DNA of 64,000 nucleotides, from the NCBI GenBank assembly GCA_037367405.1, contig JAZKJV010011606.1, positions 248,001 through 312,000 of the forward strand, in the 5' to 3' direction. The stretch is from Ottelia alismoides (taxonomy: Eukaryota; Streptophyta; Magnoliopsida; Alismatales; Hydrocharitaceae). Made by a program: the position numbers and the translations under genes. Positions 58,301 through 64,000 of this stretch are shown piece after piece. The stretch's first letter is position 1; the number at the start of each line of letters is the position of its first letter. The notes below the pieces were generated by a model, which did not search any database, was not told the origin of the DNA, and was given only the letters and a program-made list of their open reading frames with translations.

Positions 58301-60197
58301 TAAAAAACAGAGCTATTTTTCCCTATCTAACTTAGAAAAATACAGAAAATATAGAAATATTTTGAAAAATTCCAAAAAAAAATATTTTGTTTATTACCCT
58401 ATTTTGCTCTTACAGACCAAAAATCCCTAAAAATACACAACAACAACAAAGCCTTTTCCCACAATTAAGTAGGGTCGACTACATGGATTCTTCGCCTCCA
58501 TTCATATCTATCTTGGGTCAATCTCGGACTTATATCCAAAAAGCTAAGATCCATTCATATAGTCTCTTTCCAACACTTCTTGGGTCGTCCTCGCCCTCTC
58601 TTAGCCGGCTCAACATCCCAACACTCGCATCTCCTAACCGGTGCATCAGTTGACCTTCTTTGCAAATGACCAAACCATCTTAAGCGGTTTTCTCGCATCT
58701 TATCCTCGATCGGAGCTACACCAACTTTCTTTCTAATTGCATCATTCCGAATCTGATCTTTATGTGTATGTCCACACATCCATCTTAGCATTTTCATTTC
58801 TGCTACAGCCATTCTCTGCACATGTCTATGGTTCACAGACCAACATTCAGAACCATAAAGCATAGCAGGTCTCACGGCTGCTTTGTAAAACTTTCCTTTA
58901 ATTTTTAAAGGAATTTTCTTATCACAAAGAACAGTGGAGGCTCCTCTCCACTTTAGCCAGCCTGCATTTATTCTATTAGTAACATCTCCATCAATTTCCC
59001 CATCATGTTGCAAAATAGATCCCAGATATCTAAAAGAATCTCTCTTCTGAATGTTATCGTCACCAATCTTCACCTCGATTCCTTCACCATTGCTAAAAAT
59101 AATAAAAGAAAAATATTAAAAATTTAAAAGCTCCAAAATTCTTATATAAACCAGAAAATATTCTAAAAAATCCAAAAATAGTTGTTTCTATTTCTAAATT
59201 ATGTTTATTATATTTAGCATATATTAAAACTAGTTTGGAAAATTTTTGGAACCTTTAGCTATTTTAAAATTCCGGTTTGTCGAGTTAGGAGAAAAAGCAC
59301 AGCCACATTCCATTCAGGTACACTATCAAAGACCCTCGGCTGACGGCTAAAGCATCGTGTGTATCACATCCTTCCTTTCCTTATTTTGGCACAATAGCCT
59401 CCACTCGTACACTACGCTTATAATTCAGCCTATAAATATAAGTCATTGTTTTGACATTTTAATCAATCAAAAATAAAAAAATCATTAAAAACTATAAGGA
59501 AAATGCCAAAAACAGAGAGAAACTTAAAAAGACAAAAATAATTTATTTTGTGATTTTTGAGTATTTATAGCTATATCTATAAATATACAAGCCTATATCC
59601 TATAGATAACTATATTTACTTATATTACTTTTAATATTATTATATCTATTAAAAGTCCCAAAAAACAATACCTTAAAAATAAAAATGATTGTACCTTAGG
59701 GTATTTTCCTAGTGTTGTTCTCATCTTATCTTTTTATTATCTATAGTACATATATTATATATATTACACATATTCATACTATAACTATTTATATTGAAAA
59801 AGAAAACTAAAAATAAAAAATATATAAAGATATATAAAAATTATAAAAATAAAATACATAAAAAATATAAAATAAAAAATCCCCCAAAAATAAATAATTA
59901 AAATCCATACAAATTAAAAATCCTCAAAAACCAAAACATTTGTTATCTTTTTAACCAATTCTTGTTGTTTATCCCTCGTTCTCCTTGTGTTCGACACCCT
60001 ATCATACTTTTCACTATACACATTTCATTGTAGGGTTATAATAATTTTTGATTCACACTTGCATGCATTGCTTCATCATTATATTGTGTGGGTTGATTGT
60101 TGCTTAATCCTTTTGTCTTTGTGAAGATCACTTCAACAACTACGATCTCTCCTTGTGAGATTGTACGACTCTCTCTTTAAATCATTCAGGTTAAACA
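55355..60197 (+). mobile_element. Solo LTR C (second copy)
   Basis: TSD CCTCC at 55350-55354 and 60198-60202. It differs from the first copy by A/G at 56670 and one extra A in the run before 58384. The TATA box is at 56747-56754 and the hairpin at 57876-57903. Confidence 0.9.
58436..59092 (-). mobile_element. RTE-clade LINE insertion (second copy)
   Basis: TSD CTAAAAATA at 58427-58435 and 59093-59101. The open frame 58555-59073 encodes the same reverse transcriptase C-terminal fragment. Confidence 0.9.
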
Positions 60198-60786
60198 CCT
60201 CCCTCTTGCCCACTATCCCCTTTCCTTGAGGTATTTCGGTGACTCCTCTCATTTGTTTTTAGTTTTTATTGCATATTTATAGGAGAACAATGGATTTAGA
60301 GTTTTTATGATTTTGATATTTTTCACCAATCTATGCTAGATTTTAGGTTATGTTGTTTTTTAATATGTAATCATTAATTTAACATGTACTGATGTTTGAT
60401 TTGATTTCCGATTATATGTGATTTAGAAATGCAAATTGTAGGTGTGTGTGTGCGCTGAAGTATGAGTGGCAATACATGACGTTCATTCTTTAATCTATAC
60501 AATTAGTTAATGATAGGTTTTTTGTTTCATGTATGTATTTTCTTTATTATGCAATGTATGTATTTGACTAAATAACTAAGAGAAATAGTAGATGTTCAAT
60601 ACATGTATGTTAGTGTGTAATGATGTGTGTGTGTTGGTGTATGTATGAATGTGTGTTTATGTGGTGATGTACGTGTTGGTGTCTGTATATGAGCGTAGGT
60701 ATATGTGCAGGTGTATGAGTGAGTAAATGTGTATGTTTGTGTATGTGTTGGTCTGTGCATTGGTCCCTTACAGTGCTCCTCCGCTC

Positions 60787-61777
60787 CCTTACAGAACTCT
60801 GCTGCTCGTCTTTTGAAGGAGAGTCAGAATTGAATTTCGAGAGCGAATCTTTCCCTTCGAGGTTGAAAGGAGGATAGGTCGTGTGACTCTAGAAAATGAT
60901 GATGTTGGAGGCATGATTTTTGTGAATATGCATGAGAGAACATGCCATTGTGAAGAGCACTTTAGGATGATCATTTCCTCTTATACCGATAACGCAGAGC
61001 TACGATGAAGGCTCTTTTGATATGTTTGAGTATATCAATATTCTTTCCTCTATGAGTAATTCATATGCACACCTTAAGCAGATGAGACTAAGAAAAAATA
61101 ATGTACTTTCATAAGACTTGCAACATCTATCTCCTGGAGCATCTTTGTTACTGAAGTTAATGGAACAACTTATATCCATTTGTACTGGAAGGATGATAAT
61201 AGGTTTTGATTGTTACATTCAGTCTTGCTGGAGTTATTATGAAGAGAGTACAAATGGTTAGATATGGATCACAGTACAAGAAAGATCATTGATTGCTTGT
61301 GGGATTTCCAACTTCTATGGTCTCATTTTTTTGATAATTTCCGAAAGGCACATGTTTTTATATCCAAAATTGGATATGCAGTGGATTTTGCATTAGTTAT
61401 GCAAGTTTCTATGCTCAAGCCCTTTCTACTCATACTCTCAGATTTCTATTGGATTGGCATAACTCATTTGGATCCTCCAGTGGAAGGGGTTCAGAGGGGA
61501 TATGAAAATCTGAACTTCCATTTCATGGGGGATGCAATATCCCTTTGACTGATAATTACTTGCAAGGATTTGAAGTGGTTGATATGGCTCACCAAACTTT
61601 AGAGGCACAAACTTTTGTTTTGGAGGACATATTCTTATTTGTCGCTTCTGCAGATGTGGACTTCCTAGGAACTGGGGCCATTGTGATCCAGGGTGCTCAA
61701 GTTGTGCGTTGATTACAGACTTCATTTGGGCTCGTAGACTTCGGTGGTTAACAATGGAGCATCTTCATATTTAGCGA
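60787..61777 (+). pseudogene. Unidentified decayed coding-like region (second copy)
   Basis: Matches 7240-8230, with substitutions at 61273, 61429 and 61493 relative to the first copy. Confidence 0.3.
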
Positions 61778-62969
61778 ATTGAAAAATGAATTCTATACGA
61801 TGCATCATTATCACCTGCTGCTAAAAAAAGGAGGACCACACTTAGTGCATATTTGGAATATTCATGTGTTTGATGTTAATGCATAATACAATTTCATTTG
61901 TGGACTGATGGTAATTAAAATTATGGAGCTTTTTTTCCTCCTTCGTCATAGGCTCGACTTTCATTCTACCTTTGACTAGTGCCCTGACCAACTAGGGATT
62001 ATTAGATGAAAGACAATCCGTCCCTCTCCCTCCTTCCAACTAGTATATAAAAGGTCAATGAAATTTGGAATTAGTTGGACCCTCATTGATTCAAGGCACA
62101 AGTCAATGCTCTTTCCACAGTGCGAAGCATAGGAGACTGAGAGGGCTCTCTAAAAAGAGGGAGTGGGTGAATTTGTATGATGTAAATGTGTAGTTGTATA
62201 TGAGAAGGTGTGTGCATGAGTTTGCTTATGGGTGGGGAGATGGAGGTGTGTTCCTGCAATTATGTAGATGTATGGGTGTGTATACATGATAATTTCAAGA
62301 TAAATAGTTATGTTGTGATAATTTTCTATCACAATAGATTTTAGTTAATGTGGCCAAGTGTGTCACATTAACTTATACTTAAGTAGATAATAACGTCAAA
62401 ATATTAATTTATTATTATCAATCATATACATTGCGTTCCTCCACATCAGGTGGTGTGTGGCCCTACACATCGGGAAGCATATGCAACGCATTAAAGGATT
62501 TCATTATCTCTAGTTGTGTGATATATTTTTTCATTTTTCATAATATATTGGACTCACTTCATGATGATATATCTCGGTCTTATGGTCATGGATTTTGATG
62601 TGTGCAGGCAGAAGAATATTTCTTTATAGGTACACTTCCAATAATTATCATTTAAACACTACATTTTTGGGGTATACTAGAGGCGTGCAAGGTTATGCTG
62701 TTGAATTTTCCTCAGATATAAACTAGCATGTGACCACGATCGTCTTGTAGTAAGTTTGAATACTTACAGATGGATTTAAGTGATAGCTTAATGAAAACAC
62801 TTCTATTCTCAACTCCTAAATTTAGTAAAATAGGTTTAGGCCAACGATGGGTTAGGATTTAGGTTTTCTAAGTCTATTTTCCAAACTGAAGTTGACATTA
62901 AATCTTCACTCCTCATTTGACCTATTGAACTATTACATTCATGTGACAATGATGACCAATAGAGACTAG

Positions 62970-64000
62970 ATGTACAAGAATGTAGTTGACGGTCATGTTT
63001 TAGATACTTTTCAAAATCGTGTTCAAGAATTTGTGGAATTTTCTTACACCCAAGGTTCTCGTGTGATGGATTCAGATGGTATTATCTTGTTTCCGTGTCG
63101 AAAGTGTTGTTTTCTCAAGAAAATACCAAAGGATGAAATTCAGTTGCACTTTTTTTTAAAAATAATTTCATGGAAGGATATCATATTTGGTAGATGCATG
63201 GAGAGGTCATTGATTACACGACCAATGAGTCAAATGATGCTAACAACATTAATCCATTCGTAGAAATGGTTATGGATGTTGCAGGTCCAGAGTTTAACAC
63301 AGATTGTCATGATGAAGAGGAACCGCATGGTGAGTAAAAAGACTTCTACGAGTTGTTGAAAAAGGTAGAAGAGCCTTTGTAGTCGGGTTGTAAGATATAT
63401 TCAAAACTCTCAACAGTTTCAAAGCTTCTATCGATAAACATAGAGTATAACATAACTGATCGAAATTTCGATGCTGTACTCATAATTATCAAGAAAATGT
63501 TACCTGAAGATGCCAGATTACATTGAAATTATTATAAAATCAAGAAAATGTTGCAGAAGATGGTCTTCGCTGAAGCTAAGATAGACTCTTGTATAAATCA
63601 CCCTATTTTATATTACAGTGAACATGAGCATTTGACGCTTTGTCCTAAATGTGATGAGCCAAGATTTCATGAATCAAGAATGGAAATAAAATATCAAAGA
63701 AAGTTTTACGATATTTTCTTATAACTCCGAGATTGAAGCAATTATATTATTGTAAGGAAACAATTAAATATATGTTATGGCATGCATGACATAGTCATAA
63801 AGAGTATACGGAGCATCCATCAGAATCTGATTCTTGAAAAACATTGATGTCATCTTTTCCTTCATTTTCAGAGGAAAGAAGGAATTGTGTTATTGGTTTA
63901 TATATAGACGGATTTAATCCTCATGGTCGAAGTAAAGATTACACTTGTTGACCAGTAACGACAATACCTTATAATCTACCACCATAGTTATGTAACAAGA
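62970..64000 (+). pseudogene. TNP2-like transposase pseudogene (second copy, truncated by window end)
   Basis: Same zinc-finger start (MYKNVVDGHVL) and the same internal stops as at 9423. The window ends before the CACTA core block, so it is not known whether element A also interrupts this copy. Confidence 0.85.

Larger units (their letters stand above)
53547..64000. repeat. Right copy of the 53.5-kb-period direct repeat
   Basis: Collinear with 1-10453. It is cut by the window end inside the TNP2 pseudogene. Confidence 0.97.

Noticed and set aside
1..64000. Large repeat as LTRs of a giant element
   Set aside because: The copies exceed 10 kb, contain several unrelated nested elements and carry a PBS inside; they do not behave as LTRs.

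Overview
The window reads as nuclear heterochromatin of a flowering plant. It is AT-rich and made almost entirely of nested transposable elements typical of large plant genomes: Athila-like Ty3/gypsy elements with very long LTRs, a chromovirus-like Ty3/gypsy piece with an initiator-Met primer site, a Ty1/copia gag fragment, an RTE-type LINE, a CACTA (TNP2) transposase and a fold-back MITE. I found no intact host gene, rRNA, tRNA or CRISPR array. The species cannot be named from the sequence.

Layout. 1-10453 and 53547-64000 are two near-identical direct copies of one stretch, 53,546-53,547 bp apart; both are cut by the window edges. The stretch holds the 3' end of a chromovirus-like LTR with its PBS and a gag remnant, solo LTR C (1809-6650, TSD CCTCC) carrying a 5'-truncated RTE LINE (4889-5545, 9-bp TSD), an unidentified decayed coding-like region (about 7240-8230) and the start of a TNP2 transposase pseudogene (9423 on). 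At 11594 that transposase is broken by element A, a minus-strand Athila-like retrotransposon (11594 to about 40045; 3' LTR 11594-15666, decayed IN, RH, RT, PR and gag). Element B (23609-37246, TSD GGGGG) sits inside the gag of A. B has two 3827-bp LTRs, a tRNA-Asp type PBS, and one long frame for a retropepsin-like protein, but no RT, RNase H or integrase. From 40046 come a chromovirus-like LTR piece, a copia leader plus gag/protease remnant (to about 43985), and a coding-like remnant split by solo LTR D (45433-49396, TSD ACACT, with a fold-back MITE) and solo LTR E (49450-52984, TSD GTATA/GTATG). The second copy of the large repeat follows.

How the parts relate. A, B, C, D and E are one extended LTR family. 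Their LTRs share the same hairpin-forming 5' terminus, a conserved block about 235-270 bp in, and (in A to D) an ACGT-type palindrome about 2.5-2.6 kb in. A and B also share leader and 3' non-coding sequence, so B looks like a non-autonomous partner that would depend on enzymes from an A-like element. The 3' non-coding region of both carries an array of hairpins whose arm repeats the polypurine-tract sequence next to the LTR. Relative order: TNP2, then A, then B; the chromovirus piece, then C, then the LINE; the coding-like remnant, then D and E; the 53.5-kb duplication (or assembly duplication) came last. Coding pieces in A, the copia fragment and TNP2 are full of stops and frameshifts; only the single frame of B is close to open.
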